Below, in pieces: positions 8,303 through 17,843 of a stretch of DNA of 64,000 nt. How positions within the stretch are numbered: the first letter of the stretch is position 1; each line of letters opens with the position of its first letter. Under the pieces are notes generated by a model. The model had not been told where the DNA came from, made no database searches, and was given only the letters and a program-made list of their open reading frames with translations. Origin of the DNA: UTCFX2 sp963726375 (GTDB lineage Bacteria > Chloroflexota > Anaerolineae > Anaerolineales > UBA4823); assembly GCA_963726375.1 (NCBI GenBank), contig CAVSCE010000013.1, positions 62,001 to 126,000 of the forward strand, written 5' to 3'. Position numbers and translations under genes: made by a program.

Positions 8303-9172
8303 ATGAGCATATTGATCAACAAATACACGCGCCTGCTGGTCCAGGGGATCACCGGCAACGAAGGATTGTTCCACACCGAGCAGATGGTCGCTTATGGCAC
8401 CAATGTGGTCGCCGGCGTTACCCCCGGCAAAGGCGGCGAATGGGTGCTGGAAGGCAAGGTCCCGGTTTTTGACTCGATCAAGATGGCGGTCGAGGCGACC
8501 GGAGCGAATGCGAGCGTGATCTTCGTCCCGGCGCGCTTTACCCCCGATGCGGTCTTCGAAGCTGCTGATGCGGGGATTCCGCTGATCGTCTGCATAACCG
8601 AAGGCGTCCCGGTCCAGGACATGATCCGCGTCCGCGAATACCTGGACCAGAAGCAGGTCCGGATGGTCGGCCCAAACTGCCCCGGCCTGCTGACACCCGG
8701 TGAATGCAAGGTTGGAATTATCCCGGGCAACATCTCGATCCCAGGGAATGTCGGCGTGGTTTCACGCTCTGGTACGCTAACCTACGAGGTTTTATATGCT
8801 TTGAAGCTTGTAAATATGGGCGTCAGCACTTGCGTGGGAATCGGCGGGGATCCAATCAACGGGACCAATTTTATTGACTGCCTGCAGATGTTCGAGGAAG
8901 ATTCGCAGACTGAAAAGATCGTCATGATCGGTGAGATCGGCGGGACCGACGAAGAACACGCCGCAGATTATATCCTCGACCGGATGACAAAACCTGTGGT
9001 AAGCTTCATCGCCGGGCAGACCGCGCCTCCAGGAAAGCGGATGGGTCATGCCGGCGCGATCATCGAAGGCGGCGCGGGGACGGCGGAGGAGAAGATAAAC
9101 GCCCTGAAGGAAGCCGGAGTGCAGGTAGCCAGGCACCCCGAAGAAATCCCCGATCTGTTGAAGTGCTGTTAA
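8303..9172 (+). CDS. sucD: Succinyl-CoA ligase, alpha subunit
   Basis: Alpha subunit carrying the phosphorylated histidine and binding CoA. Length is 289 residues, typical. The ATG at 8303 gives MSILINKYTRLLVQGITGNEG; the longer in-frame extension to 8258 overlaps sucC and is not needed. Marks are GVTPGKGG, GPNCPGLLTPGECKVGIIPG and the phosphohistidine loop KRMGHAGAII near residue 247. It is followed directly by a strong hairpin, so sucCD is a two-gene operon. Confidence 0.97.
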   Translation: MSILINKYTRLLVQGITGNEGLFHTEQMVAYGTNVVAGVTPGKGGEWVLEGKVPVFDSIKMAVEATGANASVIFVPARFTPDAVFEAADAGIPLIVCITEGVPVQDMIRVREYLDQKQVRMVGPNCPGLLTPGECKVGIIPGNISIPGNVGVVSRSGTLTYEVLYALKLVNMGVSTCVGIGGDPINGTNFIDCLQMFEEDSQTEKIVMIGEIGGTDEEHAADYILDRMTKPVVSFIAGQTAPPGKRMGHAGAIIEGGAGTAEEKINALKEAGVQVARHPEEIPDLLKCC

Positions 9173-9205
9173 TGAAAATACAGCGCTTAGCGCTGCATTT
9201 TCATT
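9171..9205. terminator. Terminator hairpin after sucD
   Basis: AATGAAAAT and CAGCGC pair with GCGCTG and ATTTTCATT around a TTA loop. The A- and T-rich outer arms make it usable on both strands. Confidence 0.75.
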
Positions 9206-9221
9206 AAATATTTGGATGAAA

Positions 9222-9265
9222 GATAAGGGTTTTTGGGCGGCAGCGACCACCCAAAAACCCTTATC
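9222..9265. terminator. Second terminator hairpin between sucD and acpP
   Basis: A 16-bp perfect stem (GATAAGGGTTTTTGGG with its complement) and a 12-base loop. Lying just past the acpP stop, it most likely ends the acpP transcript on the minus strand. Confidence 0.75.
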
Positions 9266-9279
9266 ATCTGGCGGAGTGT

Positions 9280-9516
9280 TTATTTCATGTGGGAATCGAC
9301 GTAATCGACCGCATCACCGACCGTGACGATCTTCTGGGCATCCTCGTCCGAAATTTCCCCACCGAACTTGTCTTCAAAAGCCATAATCAGCTCAACCAGG
9401 TCGAGCGAATCGGCTTCCAGCTCTTCACGGAAGCGGGCTTCGCGGGTGACCTTGGTCTCATCAACATTCAGCAGCTCAACGATGACTGCTTTGATCTCGC
9501 TAAGTGTGTCTGCCAT
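9280..9516 (-). CDS. acpP: Acyl carrier protein
   Basis: Small acidic carrier that holds growing fatty acids on a 4'-phosphopantetheine arm. It is 78 residues, starting MADTLSEIKAVIVELL at the ATG at 9516, which has AGGATT just upstream; the frame is open for another 30 codons but those do not look like ACP. The attachment serine is in EADSLDLVELI near residue 36. It is monocistronic here, with its own promoter divergent from fni and terminators behind. Confidence 0.96.
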   Translation of the reverse strand: MADTLSEIKAVIVELLNVDETKVTREARFREELEADSLDLVELIMAFEDKFGGEISDEDAQKIVTVGDAVDYVDSHMK

Positions 9517-9557
9517 ACAAAATCCTCCATCGAACATAGGTTTGGCGATCAGCCCCA

Positions 9558-9585
9558 ATTGTAACCATGCGGCCCAATCTGTCAA
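9558..9585 (-). promoter_or_regulatory. acpP promoter
   Basis: On the minus strand: perfect TTGACA, 16-base spacer, TACAAT, about 40 bases before the acpP ATG. It is one of the strongest consensus matches in the window. Confidence 0.7.
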
Positions 9586-9677
9586 GCCTGATTTCGTCCG
9601 CTGCAATGGGTTAGATTGCCTGAATGATAATTTCTATGTGTTTAACCAGCCGAGTATCCCAAAGCCAATTGATCTGG

Positions 9678-9706
9678 TTGACAGGCCTGATTCAGGCTGG
9701 TAAGAT
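9678..9706 (+). promoter_or_regulatory. fni promoter
   Basis: Perfect TTGACA, 17-base spacer and TAAGAT, 26 bases before the fni ATG. It is divergent from the acpP promoter. Confidence 0.65.
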
Positions 9707-9732
9707 AACTTCCATACGAGGAACACTGGATC

Positions 9733-10764
9733 ATGGCAGAAGTTACGCCGATCGGCTCGCGAAAATCGGATCATATTCGGATCAATCTCGATGAGGACGT
9801 CTCCTCTGGCCTTAAGACTGGGTTGGAGCGGTACCGCTTCGCACACCGGGCTCTCCCAGAATTGGACCTGGAGGCAGTTGACCCTGGACAGGAGCTTTTC
9901 GGTCGCCGGCTGCGCCTGCCGCTGCTGATCTCTTCGATGACGGGGGGACCGATCAGGCTGAAGGGATCAACCGGACGCTTGCCCAGGCAGCCCAGCAGTG
10001 CAGGATCGCGATGGGGGTCGGCTCGCAGCGCTCGGCGATTGAGTACCCGGACACGGCAGCCTCTTTCCAGATCCGTTCGTACGCACCGGAAATCCTGCTG
10101 TTTGCAAATCTGGGCGCCGTGCAGCTCAACTACGGCTTCGGTATCGATCAGTGCCGCAGAGCGGTCGAGATGATAGAAGCCGACGCATTGATCCTACATC
10201 TGAATGCTCTCCAAGAGGCCGTCCAGCAAGACGGTGATACCCGCTTCGCTGGATTGGCGGGGAAGATTGAAAGCATCTGCCGGACACTCCAGGTACCGGT
10301 CATCGCCAAAGAGGTTGGCTGGGGTTTTTCCGAGGCGGATGTTCGATTGTTGGTGAATTCAGGGGTGTCGGCTATCGATGTGGCCGGCGCCGGCGGCACA
10401 TCCTGGTCCCAGGTCGAGATGCACAGGGCACAGGACGCAAGCCAGGCGCGTCTGGCTGCCGCGTTCGTTGAATGGGGGATCCCAACCAGCGATGCAATCC
10501 TGAACGTGCGCAGGGTCGCGCCGGATTTGAGGGTTTTTGCATCCGGAGGGCTGCGCTCTGGGTGTGGATATCGCCAAATGCATTGCCTTGGGAGCGCAGC
10601 TGGGCGGGATGGCTGGCCCATTCCTCAAAGCAGCCGCCAGATCCGTTGAGGAAACGATCCTGATGATCCGTGAAGTTGAACGTGAAATCCAGGTCTGTAT
10701 GTTTGCAGCAGGGGCAGCAGATCTGGCTCATCTTCAGCAGACACAGCTCATCAAAATCACGTAA
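9733..10764 (+). CDS. fni: Isopentenyl-diphosphate delta-isomerase, type 2 (frame broken)
   Basis: FMN-dependent enzyme interconverting IPP and DMAPP for isoprenoid synthesis. The N-terminus reads RKSDHIRINLDEDV and PLLISSMTGG in one frame. From about 9960 the second frame continues (MGVGSQRSAIEYP, FANLGAVQLN, VIAKEVGWG, IDVAGAGGTSW, FASGGLRSG). Near 10555 the first frame returns (GVDIAKCIALGAQLGGMAGPFLKAA). Joined length is about 343 residues, normal for type 2. The two frame changes cancel, as expected for a lost and a gained base in the assembly. The prenyl synthase gene follows closely. Confidence 0.88.
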
Positions 10765-10799
10765 TTCGAGCGCTGTGCCCGTCTCTTCAAGATAAAAAA

Positions 10800-11826
10800 A
10801 TGGATGAAAAAATGAGCCTGAACCGAATGTCCGAGACCATGCTTCCGGAGCTTGAAGACGATCTCAAGCGCTTCGTATCTTAAGTACAGCGAGCCGCATC
10901 TCGATGGCCTTCTCCAGATGCTGGCTTACCATATGGGATGGGAGGGCCCGGGCGCCGGACCGGAAGCGCGCGGAAAGCGCATCCGACCGCTCTTAGTTAT
11001 GCTGAGCGCAAACTCCTCAGGTGGAGACTGGCGGAAGGCAATTCCAGGCGCTGTCGCAGTCGAGCTGGTCCATAATTTCTCGCTCGTCCATGATGACATC
11101 GAAGACTGCAGCTCCATGCGCCGCGGCCGGCAGACCGTCTGGTCTATCTGGGGAGTCCCGCAAGCATTGAATGCCGGTGACACCTTGTTCTCGTTAGCCC
11201 AGCTGGCTATTTTTGGGCTGGCGGAAACAGTCTCTGCTGAGGCGGGATTGGCAGCTGCCCGGACATTACAGGAAACCTGCCTGCATCTGACCCAGGGCCA
11301 ATATCTTGACCTCTCTTATGAACTTCGTCGCGACCTGACGGAGGCGGATTACTGGCCGATGGTAGCAGGGAAGACGGCTGCTCTGATTTCTGCATGCACG
11401 AAAATTGGCGCGTTGGCGGCGCAAGCTAAACCGGAGACCTGCGAGGCATACCGCAGGTTTGGCGAGCTGCTTGGATTGGCTTTCCAGGTGCAGGACGATC
11501 AATTGGGGATTTGGGGCGACTCAGCGCTCACCGGGAAATCAACTGGAGGCGACCTGGTTTCCGGAAAGAAATCCCTGCCTGTGCTTTTTGGTTTGGGGCG
11601 CAGAGGCTCGTTTGCGGCTCGCTGGAGTCAGGGACCCATCCAACCCGATGAAGTAGTTGACCTTGCTGCGCAGCTTGAAGCAGAAGGGTCCCTGGCTTAT
11701 GTCCAGGAGCAGTCAGACCGTTTGACACACGATGCCCTGCAAGCCCTGGCAGAGGCCCAGCCGCAGGGCGAGGCAGGCGATGCCCTGGTTGAACTGGCGA
11801 ATAAGCTGCTTAAGCGCAAGATGTGA
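10800..11826 (+). CDS. Polyprenyl (probably geranylgeranyl) diphosphate synthase
   Basis: Head-to-tail prenyl transferase that extends allylic diphosphates with IPP. The first Asp-rich motif is in LVHDDIEDCSSMRRG and the second in FQVQDDQLGIWGD. The main frame opens at 10852, but the usual N-terminus (MSETMLPELEDDLKRFV) is in another frame from 10800, so the frame changes near 10880. Joined length is about 341 residues. It follows fni by 35 bases, which supports shared isoprenoid function. Chain length cannot be set by eye. Confidence 0.85.
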
Positions 11827-11840
11827 TTGGGATACGAGAA

Positions 11841-13063
11841 TCAGATGAATTCGGCGAAACTCGGTTGCCGAGCAGCCGGCCGCGCCCTGTCAGCCTCAGG
11901 ACGCGCCTCGAATGGCTCGAGGACCACTCGAGTAAATCCCACTGGATCAAACGGTCGATCTGTTCAGGGAAAATCTCAGCGAGGTTGGAATGAAATCTGT
12001 TATAAAAAACCTCCTCCGAAATGCCTTCACGGGTTAATCGCAGACCCATCATCATCGTCTCTCCGATCTCCGTTTGTAGATCGATCGAAGTCCTGGTCTC
12101 ATTTGCGGGTGAGAATGGAAATGGAAGCTTCGCCTCTGGGATTGTGCCGAGTCGTTTGATGTATGCGGCCGGCGCCAGCAGGTTGGCTGTGCGAGCTCCA
12201 GCCGCATATCCGTGCGCGCCGGCGCCGAAACCGAGGTAAGGGAGGTTCCGCCAGTACTGCAGGTTGTGACGGCAGGCGAAAGCGGGAGAGTCGGTGGCTG
12301 AAATTTGCTCGTCTGGGGACAACTTTGCCCAATTGGAAATTTCATACTGCGCATAGCCACTATTAACTAGCACTTCCGATGACCATTCATACATCTCCGC
12401 TGACAGGTCAGGGTCAGGCGTCGAGATGAGCCCGCGAGCAGCCCAACGTCCAAACGGTGTACCGCTTTCCAGGCTGAGTGCATAAAGCGAAAGGTGTTCG
12501 GGATGGAGTGCCAGCGCATGCTTAAGGGTAAACTGCCAGGTATCCAAAGACTGTTCGGGCAAGCCGAAGATCAAATCAAGGTTCATGTGCCGAAAGCCCG
12601 CCTTGCGCACCCAGGCTGTACTCTGGATTGCTGCCGGAAAATCGTGGATCCGTTCCAACAGGCGCAGCTCGTTCCGGATTGGCTGACTGCACGCCTAAAG
12701 AAATCCGGTTCACTCCCAATTCGAACAGGCCCAGCAGATATTCATATGAGAGCGTGCCGGGATTGGCTTCGAGCGAGATTTCTGCGCCAGGTAGCATGTC
12801 GAACGAATCATTATAGCTGTCCGATAATGCTTTCTACGGATTCTTAAAGGGAGCAGGGAAGGGGTGCCGCCTCCAAAGAATACCGTCTGAACCTGCAGAT
12901 CGGGAGGGGAAGCCGAGGCGACCGACTGAATTTCTGTACAAAGGGCGGATGTGTAATCCGGGATGAAAGATTCGATCCCGGCGTAGGTATTGAAGTCGCA
13001 GTATCCGCAGCGGTGCGTGCAGAAAGGGATATGTAGGTAAATGCTGATTGGTGTCATTGTCAT
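11841..13063 (-). CDS. hemW: Radical SAM coproporphyrinogen III oxidase-like protein / heme chaperone HemW (frame broken)
   Basis: Radical SAM protein of the HemN/HemW family. The N-terminus (ISIYLHIPFCTHRCGYCDFNTYAG) carries the CxxxCxxC cluster motif, followed by VFFGGGTPSLL. The frame changes near 12850 (to LPGAEISLEANPGTL and LFELGVNRISLGVQS) and again near 12660 (to GFRHMNLDLIFGLPEQS). A third change near 11870 would give the usual end LLGNRVFAEFI and a stop at 11841. Joined length of about 405 fits HemW. HemW proteins are heme chaperones rather than true oxidases; which role applies is not shown by the sequence. Confidence 0.85.
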
Positions 13064-13073
13064 TTTGAGTATA

Positions 13074-13099
13074 CCATCAAGCCAATGATGGCTTTTTTA
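13074..13099 (+). terminator. Hairpin with T-tract
   Basis: CCATCA / TGATGG around a short loop, followed by CTTTTTT on the plus strand, between divergent hemW and the LysM gene. It could stop plus-strand read-through from the prenyl synthase side. Confidence 0.4.
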
Positions 13100-13125
13100 G
13101 TGTGATTTAGATTAAGATCGTCTGA

Positions 13126-13153
13126 TTGACGAATGACTAAAGGCTGGTATAAT
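13126..13153 (+). promoter_or_regulatory. Promoter of the LysM protein gene
   Basis: TTGACG, 16-base spacer and perfect TATAAT, 23 bases before the ATG. Confidence 0.6.
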
Positions 13154-13176
13154 CGCCACGGTCGAAAGACATCTTT

Positions 13177-14336
13177 ATGAGTCCAGAATCAAAATCTACT
13201 CCCACCCAAATCTGTCCAACTTGCGGAACGCGCATCAGCATCGATGCGGCGCGCTGCTTGGTCTGTGGAACTGACCTTACTGGAACAGGAAAAGAAACCA
13301 GCACGCGTGCGCAGAAGCAAATTCAAGGTACGCGGATGCCTGAGCTCACGCTAAGCTTTCCGGCAATCATAGGTTTGTTGGCTCTATTCCTGGCGACAGG
13401 CGCGATTCTGGTCTACCTGGCGCTGAATTCAACTGCTGCGCAGACCCTCGAGGCGACGGCTTCTCCAACGGCGACGCTCACCGAGACCCCGACGCTTTCG
13501 CCGACCCCGGTCACGCCTACTGCAACCTGGACTCCGGAACCCAGTCCAACGCCGTTTGTCTACACGGTCAATCTTGGCGACACGTGCGGCTCGATCGCTT
13601 ACAGCTTCAACGTTTCGATCCAAAGTATTGTTATCGAGAACGACCTGCCCGCCGATTGCAGCACGTTGTACGAAAACCAGAAGCTGATGATCCCGCAGCC
13701 CACTCCGACCGCGACTGAACAACCGACCTCCACGCTCAGCCCTGCAGACGCGACGGAGGCTGCCTGCCAGAAGCTCGAATATACGGTTCAAGAAAATGAC
13801 ACCCTGAGTGCGATTTCTTTGAATTACAACATCCCGGCAGATGCACTTCGAGATTACAACGGCTTGGTGAACGATGTGGTCCGCTACGGGCAGGTATTGG
13901 TGATCCCGCTTTGCCGCCGAAACGCGACGCCCGGCCCAAGCCCCACGCCGACCCTGCCGCCGCCTTATGCCGCCGTGAATCTCCTTCTGCCTCCAGACGG
14001 CGCGCCGTTTGGTCTGAATAACGCGCTGATCACGTTGCAGTGGGCTGCAGTTGGCGCACTTCGCCCGAGCGAGGCATACGCAGTCACACTTGAAGATGTG
14101 ACCCAGGAAGAAGGACGCAGGCTGGTGGATTATGTTTCGGACACAAAATTCAACGTGCCCGCTTCATTCTTACCGAACGATGAATCCCGCACGTGATCCG
14201 CTGGTGGATTGTCCCGGTGCGGCAGATCGGCACAGATACGGATGGCAATCCGATCTGGGAGCCTGCCGGAGCAGTGAGCAATCCGCGCGTTTTCAGCTGG
14301 TTGAGCACGGGATTGGTTACAACGCCAACACCTTGA
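13177..14336 (+). CDS. Zinc-ribbon, single-pass membrane protein with two LysM domains
   Basis: Probable cell-envelope protein that binds glycan. Order: N-terminal zinc ribbon (CPTCGTRI...CLVCGTDL, residues 11-34), one transmembrane helix (about 60-85), a Thr/Pro-rich linker (about 88-125), LysM 1 (YTVNLGDTCGSIAYSF), a second TP-rich linker, LysM 2 (YTVQENDTLSAISLNY), and a C-terminal Pro-rich and beta-rich part. The frame changes near 14190; the other frame continues VIRWWIVPVRQIG and stops at 14336. The cytosolic zinc ribbon with outside LysM domains is a layout often seen in Chloroflexota surface proteins; the exact role is unknown. Confidence 0.8.
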
Positions 14337-14370
14337 GAGTTCGCGATAAAATCGCACTTAAACCAATAGA

Positions 14371-14420
14371 TCAGAGAATCAAAAAGAGCGAGAATGAGTC
14401 CCGCTCTTTTTTGATTCTGA
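14371..14420. terminator. Bidirectional terminator between the LysM gene and gltA
   Basis: TCAGAGAATCAAAAAGAGCG pairs with CGCTCTTTTTTGATTCTGA (one bulge) with an 11-base loop. A- and T-runs on the outer arms suit both convergent genes. Confidence 0.8.
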
Positions 14421-14429
14421 TAAAGCAGA

Positions 14430-15753
14430 TTATTTCCCTGCTGCTTTTTCAAGCATTGCCGTCGTGAGGGATTTCGGCCGCTCCAGGGGTTGACCAAGCG
14501 CTCGCGCCCAAACCGCATTCGCAGTGATCCCCAATGCTCTGGACACACCAAACATGACCGTATAGAAACCGCAGGCGCCAGAAGGATCGCAATCCTGAAC
14601 GCCAAAGTGGTACTGGAGCGAGCCGCTGATCGCATCCACGTTGGGCCATGGGTCCTTAGCTTTGCCTTGCGCTTGAAGAACACCTGGGACGACTTCATAC
14701 ACGAGATTGGCAAGGCTGAAGATTGGATCATCCGGAAAGTTCTTTTTCCCAAATTCCAATTGGGCTTCGAAACCGCGGATCGGTTTTTCGAAGGATCGGC
14801 ATGCCCGTAGCCAGGGATGACCTGACCGGATCCGAAGCGTCTCCCACGCAAAATCGATGCAGCTCCTGCGCGAGGGAAGATGACCGAATTTACTGATATA
14901 CTTCTAACAGCCAGCTCAATGCTTCCTGGTTCGCACGCCCATGCAGCGGTCCTGCCAGGGCATTCATCCCGGCGGAGACTGCATAGTAGATGTCCGAAAG
15001 GGTCGAATCCGACCAGATGAGTTGCGTGGGCGCTGGCATTGCCGCTTTCATGATCGGAATGGATGATAAAGAACAGCCGTGGCCAGATCCGCATACTTTG
15101 GATCATGGACTTCCATCATTTGAGCGAAATCTCCACCCCAATCATGAGCTGGATCAGAAGACGGGACTTTGCCATTGCGATTTTTTAAAGTTATAGATAA
15201 TGGCAGCAATTGTCGGGAGGCGAGCAGTCAGATTGAGGCTGTCTTCCAGGGTAGCGATCCAATATTGGTCCTTGGGAAGCCCTTTGTTGTAAAGGTTGGT
15301 GAACACGGAATCGATTTGCATTGCCAGGATCGCCTGGGAGAACATGGTCATTCCTGGTGCACCGACGGGCATGGCGCGCAGGACATCATACACATAACCA
15401 GGGACTTTAGCGCGTGATTTCCATTCTCTCTCGACATCTTCAGCCTGTTCCATTGTAGGAATCTCACCGACAAGCAACAGATAATACAGGCCTCCAACCA
15501 TCGGCATGTCTGCGCCTGGCAAACAGGGCAGTTTCTCCAGCAGCTCAGGAATCGTGTAACCGCGCAGGCGGATACCTTCAGCAGGATCAACATAGGATAT
15601 ATCTGTCACAAGGCTTTTTATGTTTCGCATCCCACCGTAAATTTGGCTGATGTTTACCTCATCGACCTTAACTTCTCCCGATTCAGCAACCAGCTTCTTA
15701 ACCCGCTCCCGCCAGGCGGGGATTTGCTCTGCCAGTTTGTCTTGCAATATCAT
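14430..15753 (-). CDS. gltA: Citrate synthase (heavily frame-broken)
   Basis: Condenses acetyl-CoA and oxaloacetate. The N-terminal 190 residues read cleanly (IYGGMRNIKSLVTDISYVD, GIRLRGYTIPELLEKLP). The middle is spread over frames: HSDHESGNASAHATHLVG near 15030, then SDIYYAVSAGMNALAGPLHGRANQEALSWLLEVYQ near 14960, then FGHLPS, FAWETLR and SGQVIPGYGHA. The C-terminus reads KKNFPDDPIFSLANLVYEVVPG and GFYTVMFGVSRALG. At least four frame changes are needed, more than in any other gene here. The joined span of about 440 codons matches a type I citrate synthase. It lies 12 bases after mdh, so it is probably cotranscribed. Confidence 0.85.
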
Positions 15754-15765
15754 TGAATCCTCCGT

Positions 15766-16692
15766 CTACAATCTCAGTTTTGCGATGTTTTCGGCAACGC
15801 CAGCCGCAGATTGCTGAAGAGCCGCCATTTCAAACTCGTTCAGCTGGTACTCAAATATCTTTTCTACTCCCTGCCGACCGAGCTGAGCAGGAACTCCGAA
15901 AAAGATGTTCTTCAGGCCGTATTCGCCATTGAGATAGGCTGCGCAGGGCACAATCAGATGTTTATCCTTGAGGATCGCATCGACCATCTGGGTGATCGCG
16001 GCAGCTGGAGCGTAATATGCGCTGCCTGTCTTCAACAGATTGACGATCTCACCACCACCTTTACGGGTGCGCTCGACGATTGCATGAAGTCGTTCGGCAG
16101 GAAGAATATCTTCCAGGGGGATACCTGCCACATTTGACGCGTGCGTCAGCGGGACCATTTCATCCCCATGGCCGCCCAACACATAGCAATTTATGTTTTC
16201 AACGCTGACGTCCAATTCCATCGATACAAAGGCGCGCATCCTGGCTGAATCAAGGATCCCGGCCTGTCCAATGACGCGCTTCGGATCGACCCCGGCAGTT
16301 TTCATCGTGAGATGAGCCATCACATCCAATGGATTGGTCAAAATGATAAAGATCGCATCAGGAGAATACCGGATCGTCTCCTGGACGGCTTTGCGGATAA
16401 TATCAGCATTCGCCATCAATAAATCATCTCTGCTCATCCCTGGTTTCCTGGGAAGTCCAGCCGTTATCACGATGATATCGGAATTCGCTGTCGCTGAGTA
16501 ATCGTTGCTGCCTGTTATGCGGACATCTTTTCCAACAATCGGGAGAGCTTCCTGAAGATCGAGGGCTTTCCCCTGGGGCATACCTTCCACGATATCCACC
16601 AGGACGATATCTGCAATTTCTTTCTCTGCCAGCCAGTGTGCTGTGGTTGAACCGGTCATTCCGGCTCCAACGATCGAGACCTTGTTGCGCAT
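15766..16692 (-). CDS. mdh: Malate dehydrogenase (LDH-like type)
   Basis: NAD-dependent malate/oxaloacetate interconversion in the TCA cycle. 308 residues, typical of the LDH-like MDH family. The NAD-binding motif is VSIVGAGMTGSTTAHWLAEKE at the N-terminus; the substrate loop is GLPRKPGMSRDDLL (arginine-containing) near residue 80-93 and the catalytic histidine is in NCYVLGGHGDEMVPL near 175. Arg in the mobile loop favours malate over lactate. The frame is intact. It sits between trxB and gltA in a minus-strand run. Confidence 0.96.
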   Translation of the reverse strand: MRNKVSIVGAGMTGSTTAHWLAEKEIADIVLVDIVEGMPQGKALDLQEALPIVGKDVRITGSNDYSATANSDIIVITAGLPRKPGMSRDDLLMANADIIRKAVQETIRYSPDAIFIILTNPLDVMAHLTMKTAGVDPKRVIGQAGILDSARMRAFVSMELDVSVENINCYVLGGHGDEMVPLTHASNVAGIPLEDILPAERLHAIVERTRKGGGEIVNLLKTGSAYYAPAAAITQMVDAILKDKHLIVPCAAYLNGEYGLKNIFFGVPAQLGRQGVEKIFEYQLNEFEMAALQQSAAGVAENIAKLRL

Positions 16693-16748
16693 GTTTTTCT
16701 CTCCTGAACGAGTTCAAAAAATCCTGAAGATATCCAACGAGCAAAAAA

Positions 16749-17760
16749 TTACAATGAAGGGTTGGTGGCAAGCTCGCCAGTCAAATTTTCGACCTCAATA
16801 TCATCAAGGTAGTGATTGGCCTGGATTGCGGCGGCGGCGCCCATTCCAGCAGATGTAATCACCTGGCGGTAGATCGGATCGGAAGCTTCACCTGCTGCAA
16901 ATACTCCTGGGATGTTCGTTCGCATCAGCTTATCGGTGATGATATATCCTTCTGAATCCATAGTTATCTGACCGGTGAAGAGCTCTGTGTTTGGAGTATG
17001 ACCTATGAAGATAAAGACCCCATCGATCGGCATTTCAGACAATTTCGTCTGTTTCCACATTCTTCAAAACTACGGATCGGACGATATCTTTACCAGAAAT
17101 TTCAGTCAGCACGCTGTTCCAGGCGAATTTGATCTTCGGATTCTCAAACGCCCTGGATTGAAGGATCGATCCTGCCCGCAGCGAATCTCGGCGGTGGACA
17201 ATTGTAACGCTGTCTGCGAAGCGAGTGAGAAAAATCGCTTCTTCCACTGCAGAATCACCTCCACCGACGACGATTACGTTTTTATTCTTAAAGAACCAGC
17301 CGTCGCAAGTAGCGCAGTAGGAAACCCCTTTGCCGGTATATTCGCGTTCACCAGGGATATCCAGGTGGCGTGGGGTCGCCCCGGTGGTGATAATCAACGA
17401 ATCTGCCAGATAAATTGCGCTGTACGTCTCGATTTTGAACGGGCGGCTGGACAGGTCAACCTTTGTTGCGGTATCGAATTCAACAGTTGTTCCAAATCGC
17501 TCGGCTTGTTTTTGAAACAGCTCGACCAGTTCGGTTCCTGTCACCCCATCAGGGAAGCCGGGATAATTTTCAACTGTAAAAGTTAATGAAACCTGGCCGC
17601 CGTGCGACATCCCCGTTAGGACGATTGGGTTCAGGTCAGCCCGGGCAGCGTATAATGCTGCAGACAATCCTGCTGGTCCCGATCCCATAATCAAGACTTT
17701 GACTGGCTTTTCCGTAAGACCGCCTGGCTGGTTTTGATAGCTTGAGGTGGAAAATTCCAT
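16749..17760 (-). CDS. trxB: Thioredoxin reductase (one frame change)
   Basis: FAD/NADPH flavoenzyme reducing thioredoxin. The N-terminal FAD motif VLIMGSGPAGLSAALYAARA begins near residue 23, the redox-active pair is in SYCATCDGWF near 150, and the NADPH motif is VVGGGDSAVEEAIFL. The frame breaks near 17045; the other frame completes the protein (MPIDGVFIFIGHTPNTE, GVFAAGEASDPIYRQ). Joined length of about 337 is close to family size, slightly long at the N-terminus. It lies between pckA and mdh. Confidence 0.92.
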
Positions 17761-17843
17761 CGATTCTCCTGTAATTTTTTCCCAAAATTTGCACTATATA
17801 ATAAGATGAGTTTTACTGTCGAATAGTTACATGAAGGTTCCGC

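Noticed and set aside
17005..17586. 193-codon plus-strand frame opposite trxB
   Set aside because: Antisense to conserved trxB motifs; not a real gene.
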